Below, piece after piece: positions 53,959 through 64,000 of a stretch of DNA of 64,000 nt; the stretch's first letter is position 1; the number at the start of each line of letters is the position of its first letter. Source of the stretch: Cladocopium goreaui (lineage: Eukaryota; Sar; Dinophyceae; Suessiales; Symbiodiniaceae); assembly GCA_947184155.2 (NCBI GenBank), contig CAMXCT020006445.1, positions 495,723 through 559,722 of the forward strand, in the 5' to 3' direction. The translations under genes and the position numbers were made by a program. Below the pieces are notes generated by a model that was not told the DNA's origin, made no database searches, and saw nothing but the letters and a program-made list of their open reading frames with translations.

Positions 53959-54083
53959 TACCCTCTTGAGATAACTATGACGATGACAATGACCCATTTT
54001 TTTTCTAGGATTTACCTATTAAAAACAAAAAAACGCTGATGTATGCTGATGTTCAGTATTTCATGTTGAATTACCAGAAGGTA
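53959..54083. mobile_element. Family B copy, old
   Basis: TACCCTCTTGAGATAACTAT ... CATGTTGAATTACCAGAAGGTA; the most diverged full-length copy. Confidence 0.7.
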
Positions 54084-54424
54084 ATATATCAATTGATATC
54101 ATTCTTCCATCCATGGCTGACAAAGGAACATCAACGAAGCCATGGAGCAACGATCCCAGAACATTGGTTTAACATGGTTTAACAATCTTGAAGTCATTCC
54201 TGTTCACCAGCCCTAAAGACATCTGCAAATGGCGGAAATTTAAACGAATTGGGCGGGATGGACGGACAGAGATGGTGGAGACTGCCCGGCACCCAATGAA
54301 TCCGTGTGGATCTTCGAGCATTGGATGGTTAAACATGGCAAAATCCTATGAAAAAATGGATGATAACTGGGGGTACCCCCATGAACTCCCATTTGCTTCC
54401 TCATCAGAGCGTTTTTTTTTTTAA

Positions 54425-55380
54425 CACGGCTTGGAACCTGGCCAGGCTCTGAACCTGGCCTCTATGATCAAATCTTCAAATCACTCGTACGTAATTTTTG
54501 GTCACACGAACTGGAAATTATGTCCTGATCAAACGCACTGGGAATCAGTCAGTCCAAGATCGACATGGCGACATCCGCACTGCTTGTCTTATCCTGTGTT
54601 CTTGTTGAACTGTTCACTCCGAAGCTTGGTTAGTCAAGTCCTCAAATGTTGAACGGTTAAATCCATGCAAATCGTAGATACCTTGCTTGTTTTTTGCTCG
54701 AACCCTGCTTCGTTATTTTTTTCAACTTAAATAATGTGGCACACCCGAAACCAGAAAACAGCCCCAGCATCGGCATCGGCATCAAAGGCTCAGAAAGTCC
54801 CTGCCTGCATTTGCCACTTCAGCGCCTCTTCATCATTGAGCCCCGGCGGCATCTCACCTAGTTCTACTGGAGATCATCAGTCTGTGTTTCAAAATTAAGG
54901 GACATGATGCAGGAAACCTCACTGATGGGTGTTGTTTAATATGTCCTGTACTTTAGATCACTTTAGATCAATTGATTCGAGTACTCATTTTTATAGGGAA
55001 ATCATGGGAAATCTATGTTCTCAAAACAAGATTGCTGTTTCCTGTAACATTTCCCTATCTCCAATTCTGGGACTGATTGCTTGGACACCAATATTGAAAC
55101 CGCCGGCATGTGACCGAAGAAGTTCTCATGGAAATCTAAGAGCTACATACGTATGGTACATCTATGTGTGCATATCATACCAAATCATCCACATGGTGGG
55201 CAACTATAGACTTCACATGGATGTTAATAGGTTAGTATGATAAGCACCAAATGGAAAAGCCTTGGCATCCTGTGTAGCAGTTCATATGATATGATATGGG
55301 CTTCTGCAGATTGGGGATCATGGAAATGCGCAGCCTGAGCTCGACATTGAAATCTTCTGGTGCCCATGACGTTTTTGATC
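54425..55380. other. Stretch without recognised feature
   Basis: Short frames on both strands and a TGTTCTTGTTGAACTG-type palindrome near 54.6 kb; no repeats of families A to H and no convincing exon. Confidence 0.4.
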
Positions 55381-55789
55381 ATAGAACCACGTCATTAAAA
55401 CTTAGTTGAGATAAAAACATTCTTGAGTTGGACATTGTCATTCTTCAAACTATTGGGATTGTCATCTGAAGTGGAGGCTTCACACACACACACATGTGTT
55501 TTGATCACGAGAAAGCAAAAGGGTCCACTGGTTGGATTCCAATTGACACCTTCAGATCTTCCCACCCATCCACGCAATCCAATGATGGATCGCCAAACCT
55601 GACTAGTAACACACACAGCGAAACAATCCCATACTATATATATATACGTACGATCGTATATATGTATACAACCAAACAATATATATATATGCATATACAT
55701 ATACATTATATATAATATAATACCTATTATAATAAACTTATAATAATTATAGAACCATAACATATTCGTAAGAATAATTCTTGATCACA

Positions 55790-55883
55790 GCTCCCTCGCC
55801 TGGAGACGTGGGGACACCGTAGCCGTTGCGCACACCTGCCGCAACGAAAGCGTGGGGTGCAGGCCAGGGGTGCCTCTCATGGA
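55790..55883 (-). CDS. Exon candidate, unidentified
   Basis: GC-rich island with a possible acceptor (TTTCGTTGCGGCAG|GT). A long open minus-strand frame reads ERHPWPAPHAFVAAGVRNGY then GVPTSPGEGAV. Third positions are GC-rich. Function unknown. Confidence 0.4.
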
Positions 55884-56139
55884 GATAAACCATATGGAAA
55901 TCAAAAACAATATGGCTTCAACCAATAAATCATGGGTATTTAGAGTAACTAAACTTGCTGGTGGGTACAACTATGGGATTTGAAACCCCCCAATAAGTTG
56001 AGATCAAGCCTCTGTAACTATGGTTACATGGCAGATTCTACAAGTGGTAATTCATATTCTATATATATATATATATATCATGTCCGGATCCATGTTTACA
56101 CAGAATGAAAAAACGTGGGGAACATGGGGGACATTGACT

Positions 56140-56255
56140 AATTGGTGGTTTACCTCCCCCCCTGAAAAATATGAGTTCGTCAGATTGGATCATCATCCCA
56201 ACTCTTGGGGAAGTGATAAAAATATGTAAAAAAACATTTTCCAAACACCAACCAG
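56140..56255. mobile_element. Family A copy, left end diverged
   Basis: AATTGGTGGTTTACC ... CCTGAAAAATATGAGTTCGT ... CCAAACACCAACCAG. Confidence 0.85.
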
Positions 56256-56299
56256 TTGATGATCCTGGATTCTAAGATGACATCACGACGCTCTGTGGC

Positions 56300-56406
56300 C
56301 TGGTTGGTGGTTTCATGAAAAATGATGGAGTGAACGTCAGTTGGGATGATGACATTCCCAATTAATATGGAAAAATAAAAGCCAAATGTTCCAACCCACC
56401 AATCAG
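56300..56406. mobile_element. Family A copy
   Basis: CTGGTTGGTGGTTTCATGAA ... CCAACCCACCAATCAG; sits 45 bp from the previous copy in the same orientation. Confidence 0.9.
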
Positions 56407-56520
56407 TATATATATATATGTATGAACAGAAAGATTTATTATTTCTCATTACAGAAAGTTTTCTTTAAATGAACATTTGCCGTTCTATACCCATGTGTGG
56501 CTTGAATACCTGCCTCCTAC

Positions 56521-56567
56521 CGTCCCCATTCAATGGCGTCTGAGCCGGCGTGCCTAGCGGTGCTGTC
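56521..56567 (-). CDS. 47-bp splice-flanked exon candidate
   Basis: Excellent acceptor (CCCATTCCATTCCTCAG|GACAGC) and GT donor (GGGGACG|GTAGGA). Two open readings, DSTARHAGSDAIEWG and TAPLGTPAQTPLNGD. The second would fit the Pro/Gly-rich exons further up. Confidence 0.45.
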
Positions 56568-57209
56568 CTGAGGAATGGAATGGGCAGTTACAGGAACCAA
56601 AATACCCAGGTGAATAATTGGAACATATATGAACTATGATATTCATTGCTTACAAACAATGGGAATTATGAGGATACTTATGTATATATATATATAAAGA
56701 AACATAATACGTCATTATATAATTCATTGTAGTTCATGGCGATATAATGAGGTACACTGAATTATGATGCGGATATGGATTTACCACCGCAAATGGCTGC
56801 TTAATGGGGAACATAAAGATAAACCAGGGGACTTTTGGGGTATCCGCAAACGCAGTTGCTCACAAATGCGGAACTCGTTTCACAGAGCGTTCAAAAATAA
56901 CGTAACTGTAGGACATGTTAGGATAAGGACATGATACAAGTATTGTCTCCTTATAAGACATAATGGATACTTTGAGGACAATGATTACAAATAAGATAAG
57001 GATAGATAAAACATAACTAACGTAATAGGATAATTTAGGATACTTTAGATAAGGACAATTCTCGTAAAATGATCCAACATGGGTCTGTAACAAACAAAGT
57101 GACTTCATGTGTAAACATTACAAACATAATATTGATATGTATATATATATATATACACATATACATACAATGTAGAGATACGGAGCTTATGACTCTGTGA
57201 TTTTTGTTG

Positions 57210-57320
57210 CGCATCCTCGGAACGTTGCTCCGCTCAAAGACGCCACGGTGGTCCTGCCACCAGCGTCAGCCCCCAACAAAGCAGGGCCAGCTGCACCTCC
57301 GTCGACGGTCATTAGAAGAT
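57210..57320 (-). CDS. Possible exon, strand uncertain
   Basis: The minus frame reads VDGGAAGPALLGADAGGRTT then VASLSGATFRG; the plus frame reads NVAPLKDATVVLPPASAPNK. Both are open and GC-rich. Confidence 0.3.
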
Positions 57321-57338
57321 GACAGATCACCAACCAGC

Positions 57339-57444
57339 TACCCTCTGGTAATTTAACAGTTTGCTATGGAAGATGGCCATTTATAGTTGATTTACCTATT
57401 TAAAATTGTGATTTTCCATAGCTATGTTAAATTACCAGAGGGTA
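57339..57444. mobile_element. Family B copy, intact
   Basis: TACCCTCTGGTAATTTAACA ... TGTTAAATTACCAGAGGGTA. Confidence 0.96.
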
Positions 57445-58039
57445 TCCACCATCCAAAATTATCCAAACATACATTACAGTAATCTATACAAAACTAAAAG
57501 AGTTCTTTTTGGCAAGTGCTAAATATCACTTAAATGTATCATGTATCATGTGGCAGTCATGGTGGTTGAGGCCATTTCTTGCTGATTCATCATCCATGTT
57601 TGAATTCCTGTTTGTTTCACTTCAATTGATCATCCTGCCAGTCAGATATTTGTTTGAAAAAAATGAAACCAAACAAATCATCATTTGTGATAACCCCATG
57701 GAGTATTCCCAGTGCAGTGGGCAAATTCCCATCTTTGATGGTTGAATCCCAGTTTGCACCCCAGACTCCCCATCCTCATTGATCAATGGACATCATTGGC
57801 TTTATACCCATGATATGCCAATCTTAAAAGGAAAATCCCTATTACATCCCATAGGAGTACATTGAATCAATATGAATCAGCTATAAATCCATCAAAATGA
57901 TGTGTTTCCTATGATTTTTTTTCTGGGTTAAATCAACAATCTCCTATGATTTCCAATGTTTTCCCTATGGTTGTGTTACAGTTTTGTTGCTTTGATCACC
58001 ATTTTCCGATGGTTTCCCCCGCTGAGCTCCCCAGCCCAC

Positions 58040-58171
58040 TTTCCTGGTCCGCACCACGTGCGCCGTGCCACCCGTCGGTGCGCCGCCCGCTGAGGGCGAG
58101 GACCCCCCAGGTCCGGCACCCGTCGGTGCGCCGCCGGCGCGGGGGCAAGCGCCCGGCGGCGGTGCGGGCAA
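58040..58171 (-). CDS. Gly/Pro-rich exon
   Basis: Very GC-rich. Strong acceptor (CCACCTTTCCGCAG|TTG) and donor (AGGAAA|GTGGGC) bound 132 bp, 44 codons. It reads LPAPPPGACPRAGGAPTGAG, PGGSSPSAGGAPTGGTAHVV then RTRK, with GGAPTG repeated. Likely an unstructured linker. The plus strand also stays open (Arg-rich), but the splice signals favour minus. Confidence 0.5.
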
Positions 58172-58303
58172 CTGCGGAAAGGTGGCAGGTGGCAGGCTGA
58201 TTTCCATGGGATTATACATGGCTGGTTAGTGGTTAATAGTGGTTAATAGTGGTGAATAATGTTGGGTTACTATTATTGATATACTTTCCATGGGATTTTG
58301 GTT

Positions 58304-58403
58304 CCCATATGCGAACCATGGTGCTGGTATATAAAAACCTACAAAACTGGGTGTTTTTTGGGGCAAATGTTGGTAAATATTCCAGCACCATTGAGCATAT
58401 GGG
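58304..58403. mobile_element. Family C element
   Basis: CCCATATGCGAACCATGGTG ... TTCCAGCACCATTGAGCATATGGG; a simple copy of the duplicated element at 51.5 kb. Confidence 0.92.
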
Positions 58404-58753
58404 ATGGGATTTCGGTTGCTAAGGTTAAGGTCTCGCTCACTGAATTCTGCTGTTGAAAAGGTAGCTCGGATTCAAGAACATAACTTGGGAGCCTCAACAT
58501 CTCAACTCATTTCCATGCTTTTGGATGGATCATCTTCCCATTCTTTCTAGTCAACAAGTAGTATTAAATCTCATACCGCTCCAATACCCCCAAGGCGTTA
58601 GTACCTGTGCTGCTCAAACATGGCAATGACACATTGAAACTCAGGCACTACGAAGGATAGCTGCAGTCTGCGGAAGATTATGATAGACCAATGGATTTAG
58701 GGTCGAATTTTGAGACAATCCTATGATTGGAGATACCTATAGATATTGTGTAT

Positions 58754-58874
58754 CTGGACAAGTTACAATAATTCACTAACCTGAATAGTTCGGCCATGAA
58801 TGGAGATGATTTCCCTAATATAAACCATCATCCCCGTGAGGGAGAACAGGCTTCGGTCGTGATCAAATCTACCC
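58754..58874. mobile_element. Family D element, diverged
   Basis: CTGGACAAGTTACAATAATT, CCTGAATAGTTCGGCCATGA, GTGAGGGAGAACAG, end GATCAAATCTACCCA. Confidence 0.7.
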
Positions 58875-59353
58875 ATGTAGTGATGGGTCAAAACCTATGG
58901 GTGGCCTAACCTTGTAGCTCCATCTGGCTTGGTTCAGTTTCTTTAGGCTTTCATTTAGGTTTTCTTTAGGGTTTCATTTCAGGTTTCGGTTCAACCACCA
59001 GATTTTTTCAAACACCGTACGACCATCGGCCTGATGGCGGTACGATTGACCTGGGAGCGGATGGGCCGATGGGGGAAGGAAGGTTTTGGGTGTGTCTGAA
59101 ATGGGGAATGCTATAGCAAATACTGTATCTACAAACAAGTTACTGTACACACATAAAATTGTATAATATTTGAATATACATTGGCAAACACAAACATAGA
59201 ACCTTCATTTGCTATTGAATCATCTTAAGGGTTTGTTTAAGATTTGATTGCCCACTGTCACTGATATTGATCAAACAATAGTGGATCAAAAAAAGATGAT
59301 ATGATGAACATATATTGACTCTGATGGATGATCAGAAAAAAATGTCTCTTATG

Positions 59354-59536
59354 AAGAGTCAAATCTTACAATCATAATTGGCTATTGGTCAAAACCCTGG
59401 CACCTAGTGAACCCCAAAATAGCTGGTAAATGGATGTTCATCCCATTAGAATTGATAATATATAATAGGTTTTGACCCACCCCCAATTCAATGTAAGATT
59501 CCATTATGATCCATCGTAGGATTTGACTCTTCCATC
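59354..59536. mobile_element. Family F element with extended arms
   Basis: Outer arms GAAGAGTCAAATCTTACAAT and GTAGGATTTGACTCTTC flank the usual F core (GGTCAAAACC ... CTGGTAAATGGATGTTCATC ... GGTTTTGACCC at 59395..59485), so the mobile unit may be larger than the core. Confidence 0.75.
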
Positions 59537-59609
59537 TTTCAGGGGCTAAGATCTATAAGTGCTCAGCGCTCATGGGCCGATGCCAGCGGTACCCGCCTCA
59601 ATGTGTCAC

Positions 59610-59705
59610 CTAAGGCTCTGGCAATCCAGTCCCAAAGGGGGTCTCAGGCCGGGCTGCCTAGTTCGCAACGCTCCAGTGGGGGCGGGAGCATGTTCGCCCT
59701 AAACC
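59610..59705 (-). CDS. Exon candidate, Pro/Arg-rich
   Basis: The minus frame reads EHAPAPTGALRTRQPGLRPP then LGLDCQSL before donor CTTAG|GTGACA. APTG recalls the GGAPTG motif of the 58.0-kb exon. A plus-strand frame (SWADASGTRLNVSPKALAIQ) is also open. Confidence 0.35.
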
Positions 59706-60169
59706 AATGAATATGCCAGGCGCTTCGTGTATCTATTAAACGGTATGATGTATATAATGTATGACACTCATATACACTCATAATATGTTATTGTTATAAT
59801 CCAACTATTAGTTGATTGCTATATTCAGGTGTTGCAAACAATTTATACTGTATAATTGTAGTCGCCACTTGTGGGAGTTAATTGATATATTATGTGGGCT
59901 GATTAATGTATATACGTAGATACATGTAGATACATACAAGAATTAATTTATATATGGAGGGTGTGCCATTTTGAATTCGTAATTGGAACCGAATGATCAC
60001 TATTTGGGGGCATCCCTCATACTACATGTTCCATACAAGCAAGCCGGGAGTCCTGTATTTCAGAATGACATTCATCAACCAGCTTTCCATTTACAGCACC
60101 AGAACCTATGTTCTGGATTTATGATGATTTATGGATTTGTCACGCGTAGGACACGTAGGAAAACACGAA

Positions 60170-60300
60170 TCTCAACCATCTCAAGTGAACTATTCTCCCA
60201 TGAGCTCAGTGGGCCCAGTCCCAGTAGGGTCCCAGGAGTCCCAAAGTCGGACCTCACCTTGAGCACCTTGGCTTTTTGCGAGATCGACATGGATCGAAGC
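60170..60300 (-). CDS. Possible exon, unidentified
   Basis: A perfect donor context (GCTCAAG|GTGAGG) ends the minus frame SMSISQKAKVLK at about 60257. A second open frame, AQGEVRLWDSWDPTGTGPTE, crosses it. Not resolved. Confidence 0.3.
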
Positions 60301-60366
60301 TGGTTATTAATAGTGATTGATAGTGGTTAGTAATGGTTAATAGTGATTATATAATACCTGATCAAA

Positions 60367-60469
60367 TGGTGGTGCAATGTGCCCATCTTGAAAAATATGA
60401 AAGTCAATGGGAAGGATGACATCCCATATATGAGATGGAAAATAAAAAATGTTCCAAACCACCAACCAG
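60367..60469. mobile_element. Family A copy with outer arm
   Basis: Left end degraded (GGTGGTGCAATGTGCCCATC); right end ACCACCAACCAG intact. Preceded by the outer arm GGTTATTAATAGTGATTGAT from 60301. Confidence 0.8.
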
Positions 60470-60666
60470 TAAAAGTCATGATTGCCTGATTGCCATCGAA
60501 TGTTGGATGCTAAATCCATGTTTCTGCTCAAATTTAAGGGGTAAATTTAAGCCAACATTCATCAATTCACCAGTCCCAAATTTTAGCAGAAACACTCCGA
60601 AAGCCTCTCGATTTTTTGGCAGATTCACCAGGAAAAAGATAGCAAATGATGTGGTGGTATTCATAT

Positions 60667-60774
60667 ATGGAGGTCTCCATAAAGGGGGGTACCCCCAAAT
60701 CATCCATTTTAGTGGGATTTTCCATTACAAACTATCCACTTGGGAGTGCCCCCATTTACAGAACCCACCATATG
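60667..60774. mobile_element. Family E copy
   Basis: TATGGAGGTCTCCATAAAGG ... GGGAGTGCCCCCATTTACAG AACCCACCATA. Confidence 0.7.
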
Positions 60775-61414
60775 GCACCCATATCTTTTCCACAAAGAAA
60801 CTGCTCAACCTTAATCACCCTTCTTCTTATCCAAGATTAGATACCCAGCCCCAAATGAATAGATTCAGTATTACACCAGGGTTTCACTTGGGAGGTATCT
60901 TTGTATCAAAATATGATCCAACTGTTTTTCATTATACTGTGCCAAAATAGTCTTTGAATCCAATACATTTGTTCTTATGGCTAGATTGTCAGTTTTTATA
61001 CAACTTTCAGGTCTTGGCACTAGTTCCCATATGGCTTTGTCTGAAACTAAGCATGTACCCTCCGTTCATCAAACATGGCTTGCTGGAAGGGGATTCGCCA
61101 GTCACGATTCATCAAATTGGAAGGTAAACCCATTCACCAGCCATGCATTTCCTAGAATTCCAGGCCATTCCCCTAAATCTCTAGTGTCTTGGCAAATCTT
61201 TAACAGTCCGCAAAACATGGTCATCCTTTGCTCATTATTGTCTTTTTTCATAGCAAAATCACATCCAAGGTTGAAACTATAATCATTGCTGAATCCATAA
61301 TTAATCCATAATCTGCTGGTTATAATCCGTAGTCCATAAAATCCATTTGGTTGGGGATGCTGTTGATCACTTTCCACCCGGCCTTTTAAACGTCCCCACC
61401 CATCGACCAGAGAC

Positions 61415-61519
61415 CCTTCGACCGTCCACCGTCGTTCTGGGCTGTCCCGACGGCCGGCGGAACACCCCCCTGCTGCCGCGGACCGGGCTGGCCGTCGGGA
61501 ATGGGCAAACTCGAGAGGC
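61415..61519 (-). CDS. Pro/Gly-rich exon
   Basis: Strong acceptor (CCCACCGTTCCAG|GC) and donor (TCGAAGG|GTCTCT) bound 105 bp, phase 1 in and out. It reads LSSLPIPDGQPGPRQQGGVP then PAVGTAQNDGGRSK. A low-complexity, probably disordered segment; function unknown. Confidence 0.5.
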
Positions 61520-61664
61520 CTGGAACGGTGGGCTTTTTTCAAGAGAACATCAAGGATGGAAAATGATGGAAATAGATGGAAATTCACCACTTAGAATGCC
61601 ACAATTTGAACTAATTACATCGAATTGTACCATTGAATTTATCATTGTTTAAAACCAAATAGTC

Positions 61665-61766
61665 GATGCAACCGATTAGTTCGGCAAGTTGGACAAGCTG
61701 TTGGTATCTCAAACTCGCCACCTCGGGTAGGACCCGCTGCTGTGTTGATGCCTCGAAGGGGGGACA
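61665..61766 (-). CDS. Exon candidate, helical
   Basis: Acceptor AGCTGTCCCCAG|TGT followed by CPPFEASTQQRVLPEVASLR then YQQLVQLAELIG. A GT donor after CTACCCGAG would end it at 61722; otherwise the frame stays open to about 61665. Unidentified. Confidence 0.45.
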
Positions 61767-62220
61767 CTGGGGACAGCTGGTTTTGACCCATCTATGGGGT
61801 TTTCCTAAATGGATGGTGGCACCAAAATAGGTGGAGGTTTAATGGACATGACTGGTGATTTCATGTTTTTTTTTTTCATAAGGTTTAATGGTGACTTTCC
61901 ATGGGATTTTCCGTGGGATTTTTAAGATGATTCGGTCCTCAAATAGGTGGTACCTCAAGCCACCCGGGTGGGAAACCATACTGCGCTATGGTTTTTTGTG
62001 GCTTGGATGATTTGGGGTACCCCTCTTGTACCCCGCAAGAGGGGAACCCGTCAGTACGGCTTTCTATGACGATGATTCACCATAGCTTGGTGAGGAAAGC
62101 CCTCGCAAAAATCATTGACTCAAAGGCCTCAAAGGTTAATATACTGTTGGTTGGTAATATACTATTAGTATATGGTTAATACTAATGGTTATTATATGGT
62201 TAATGATGCTTAATAATAAT

Positions 62221-62340
62221 CTGGTTGGTGGTTTGAACCCCTCTGAAAAATGATGGACGAATCGTCAGTTGGGATGATTATTCCATTCCCCAATAGATGG
62301 AAAGTCATGAAATTCCATGGTTCCAGTCACCACCAACCAG
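62221..62340. mobile_element. Family A copy with both outer arms
   Basis: CTGGTTGGTGGTTTGAACCC ... CACCACCAACCAG. Left outer arm GGTTATTATATGGTTAATGA, right outer arm CTATTAACCACTATTAACCA; shows that the full element may be about 300 bp. Confidence 0.93.
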
Positions 62341-62562
62341 ATCACCATCAAATTAATCATATTCCCATTCTTGTTAGTCTATTAACCACTATTAACCACT
62401 ATTAACCATTATATACCCATTATATATCCATTATATGTTATAGGTACCCACAGTATCAGGTCGTTGCCGGAATTTTCGGCACACGTATCTTGTCGTTGCC
62501 TGAGTCCGCTGAATCCACCACATCAAAATGGCCCCAGATGCCCCAGCAAGAATGTGAACCAA

Positions 62563-62659
62563 CCCATAGGATCCATGGAATATTTACCTACATTGACCCC
62601 TAAAGTAATTTAAAATAATCCCAATGTAGGTAAATATTCCATACATGGATCCTTAGGGC
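62563..62659. mobile_element. Family C-related element
   Basis: CCCATAGGATCCATGGAATA TTTACCTACATTG is mirrored by CAATGTAGGTAAATATTCCA TACATGGATCCTTAGGG. Confidence 0.8.
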
Positions 62660-63424
62660 AAATCTATCATCCAATTTGTCGGTTACACACGTCTCTCTTG
62701 CAGACATACAAGTTTATGTGTGCCGATTTGTCACATAGTATATCAAGTACAAGAGCATGATCTAAGAACTATGCATCTGCACAGTAGTAGTTCTCGAACT
62801 GTTGGGAGAAAAACACATGTAAATTTTAGTCAAACTGAAAATAATTCGATATTCGATAATGCGTCCATTCCGACATTTCGATGCATTGCTTCACCAGAAA
62901 TCAAATACCAAAAAAATGTGTTTGAATCATCATAGATGAATGTCTCCTGAAAAACAAAATCCAATGCTGGGACCATCATGTTCTAAAATTCCTCCACCAT
63001 GATTTTTTGACATCGATATCTAGCCCCCCATAGCTGGCTAAGCTTGTTAAAAAAACTCGGGGTTTCAGTCACTATGACAAACTTATAACTACATTGCCAC
63101 CAAAATGTACGTCTAAAAGCATGTCACAAAAAATGACAATGTGTGATGATCATTATCAGCATGCAAGTATTCTACCATAGTGTATTCTATATAAAATAGT
63201 ATAACTATGACCCTAATATGCGACTTACCTTTGAGATAGGTAACTAGGGTCCTTTTACCATGGTTTCTTGCTTGGTTGCTCGTTTGAAAGGCGGAAAATG
63301 ACGGATAGTGATTAGCAATTTCACTTAGAACAAGGTGCTAGACAAACAAAAAACTCTGTTTATATAACTCATTTGTATAGACGAGTTAACTGATGTTAAC
63401 TGTTTCACTTGTTATTTACCTCAC

Positions 63425-63550
63425 ACAAGGTGAAAAAAAAGTTTGCTGCCATTCCACGCCATTCGCCACGTCACGGAGCTTCTCTTTCCTCTCCAGGAAG
63501 AAGCGATGGTCCACCTCATAGTGGCCTCGGGAACTCGACATAACTCGACT
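63425..63550 (-). CDS. Exon candidate, unidentified
   Basis: The minus strand reads MSSSRGHYEVDHRFFLERKE then KLRDVANGVEWQQTFFHLV, with strongly protein-like composition and GC-rich third positions. An upstream acceptor (GTTCCCGAG|G) and a donor in GTGTGAG|GTAAAT are possible, but phase is unresolved. It is the most upstream exon candidate seen. Confidence 0.45.
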
Positions 63551-63858
63551 CGTGGGGATGGTGTTTTTAAATACCAGCCATGGTGATAAACTGGGGTTGA
63601 CCAGCCATGGTAAACACCATGGTTTATACCACTCACGGACATTGATGCTATTGATGTTATTGATGTTATCTATATTGGGTTTACCGAACGGTTTACCATG
63701 GTTTCAGTCATAAGAACTATTAATTATAATAATAGTATCTTTGCTTCTGAGGAGTTCTTGTTGTTGCTAAGATTGCCATTTTTGTCTGTCCAAAGCTGTC
63801 AAAACACACATGACACATAAACACACATAGATTAGATTTGATCATGTGCGTTACATTT

Positions 63859-63968
63859 GCCATCTGGTTATTTAACATAGCCATGGAAAATCACCAATTT
63901 TCATAGGTAAGCCATCTATTTCTATGGGCCATCTATACCATGGCTATGTAAGTCATAACCAGAGGGTA
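63859..63968. mobile_element. Family B copy (AACATAGCCATGG subtype)
   Basis: TGCCATCTGGTTATTTAACA ... ATGTAAGTCATAACCAGAGGGTA. Confidence 0.92.
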
Positions 63969-64000
63969 AGGATTGAATAGAGATCCAGGTCGCCAATTTC

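Noticed and set aside
61102-61590. 162-codon minus-strand frame as one exon
   Set aside because: A strong acceptor at 61519/61520 favours another frame (Pro/Gly-rich); the long frame includes AT-rich sequence without coding character.
1-64000. Dinoflagellate spliced-leader relics, CRISPR arrays, rRNA, prokaryotic operons
   Set aside because: Looked for by eye; no convincing 12-base or longer match to the spliced leader on either strand, and no such arrays or genes were seen.

Overview
This window looks like nuclear DNA of a dinoflagellate, most likely a suessialean (Symbiodiniaceae or Polarella-like). The placement is inference from three signs: minus-strand leucine-rich units of the 'LTFGxxFNQSLxxVxLPxxLQ' type that are common in those genomes, LINE remnants with dinoflagellate-like signatures, and AT-rich non-coding DNA full of short palindromic elements. 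Nothing prokaryotic is visible: no operons, rRNA, CRISPR or origin. No open frame is a convincing intact gene; the longest ones (about 235-238 codons) are translations of a tetranucleotide microsatellite.

The main coding content is a series of very small GC-rich exons, nearly all on the minus strand, separated by introns of a few hundred to several thousand bases. Read from high to low coordinates, exons between about 37.7 and 24.1 kb join into tandem thrombospondin type 1 (TSP1) repeats. Candidate boundaries keep frame across ten successive exon pairs (eleven exons), and several codons are completed across introns, including a cysteine codon split T|GT. More TSP1 halves lie at 43.2 and 45.6 kb. 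Upstream (46-63.6 kb) there are further exon candidates, several proline/glycine-rich. Downstream (24-17 kb) there are unidentified exons, and from about 17.6 kb to the left edge at least a dozen leucine-rich-repeat (LRR) exons. This could be one giant gene (linker region, TSP1 array, LRR array) or two or three genes in the same orientation. The splice model was made by eye and needs transcript data.

The introns hold at least eight families of palindromic, MITE-like elements of about 90-130 bp. Family B (TA-CCCTCTGGT...ACCAGAGGG-TA) has about 26 copies and family A (CTGGTTGGTGGT...ACCACCAACCAG) about 14. Families C to H have one to nine copies each. There are also microsatellites (notably 8.6-8.8 and 35.9-36.5 kb), a 31-bp satellite (29.4-29.8 kb), an almost pure AT stretch (33.2-34.1 kb) and several 10- to 12-bp tandem arrays.

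The 38.6-42.2 kb interval differs from the rest. It holds a LINE endonuclease remnant, an unidentified 150-codon frame, two tandem-repeat blocks, a tRNA-like SINE head and a frameshifted protein-kinase fragment. A second LINE remnant is at 26.5-26.8 kb. Stretches not listed individually are AT-rich intronic or intergenic DNA in which I see nothing more specific.
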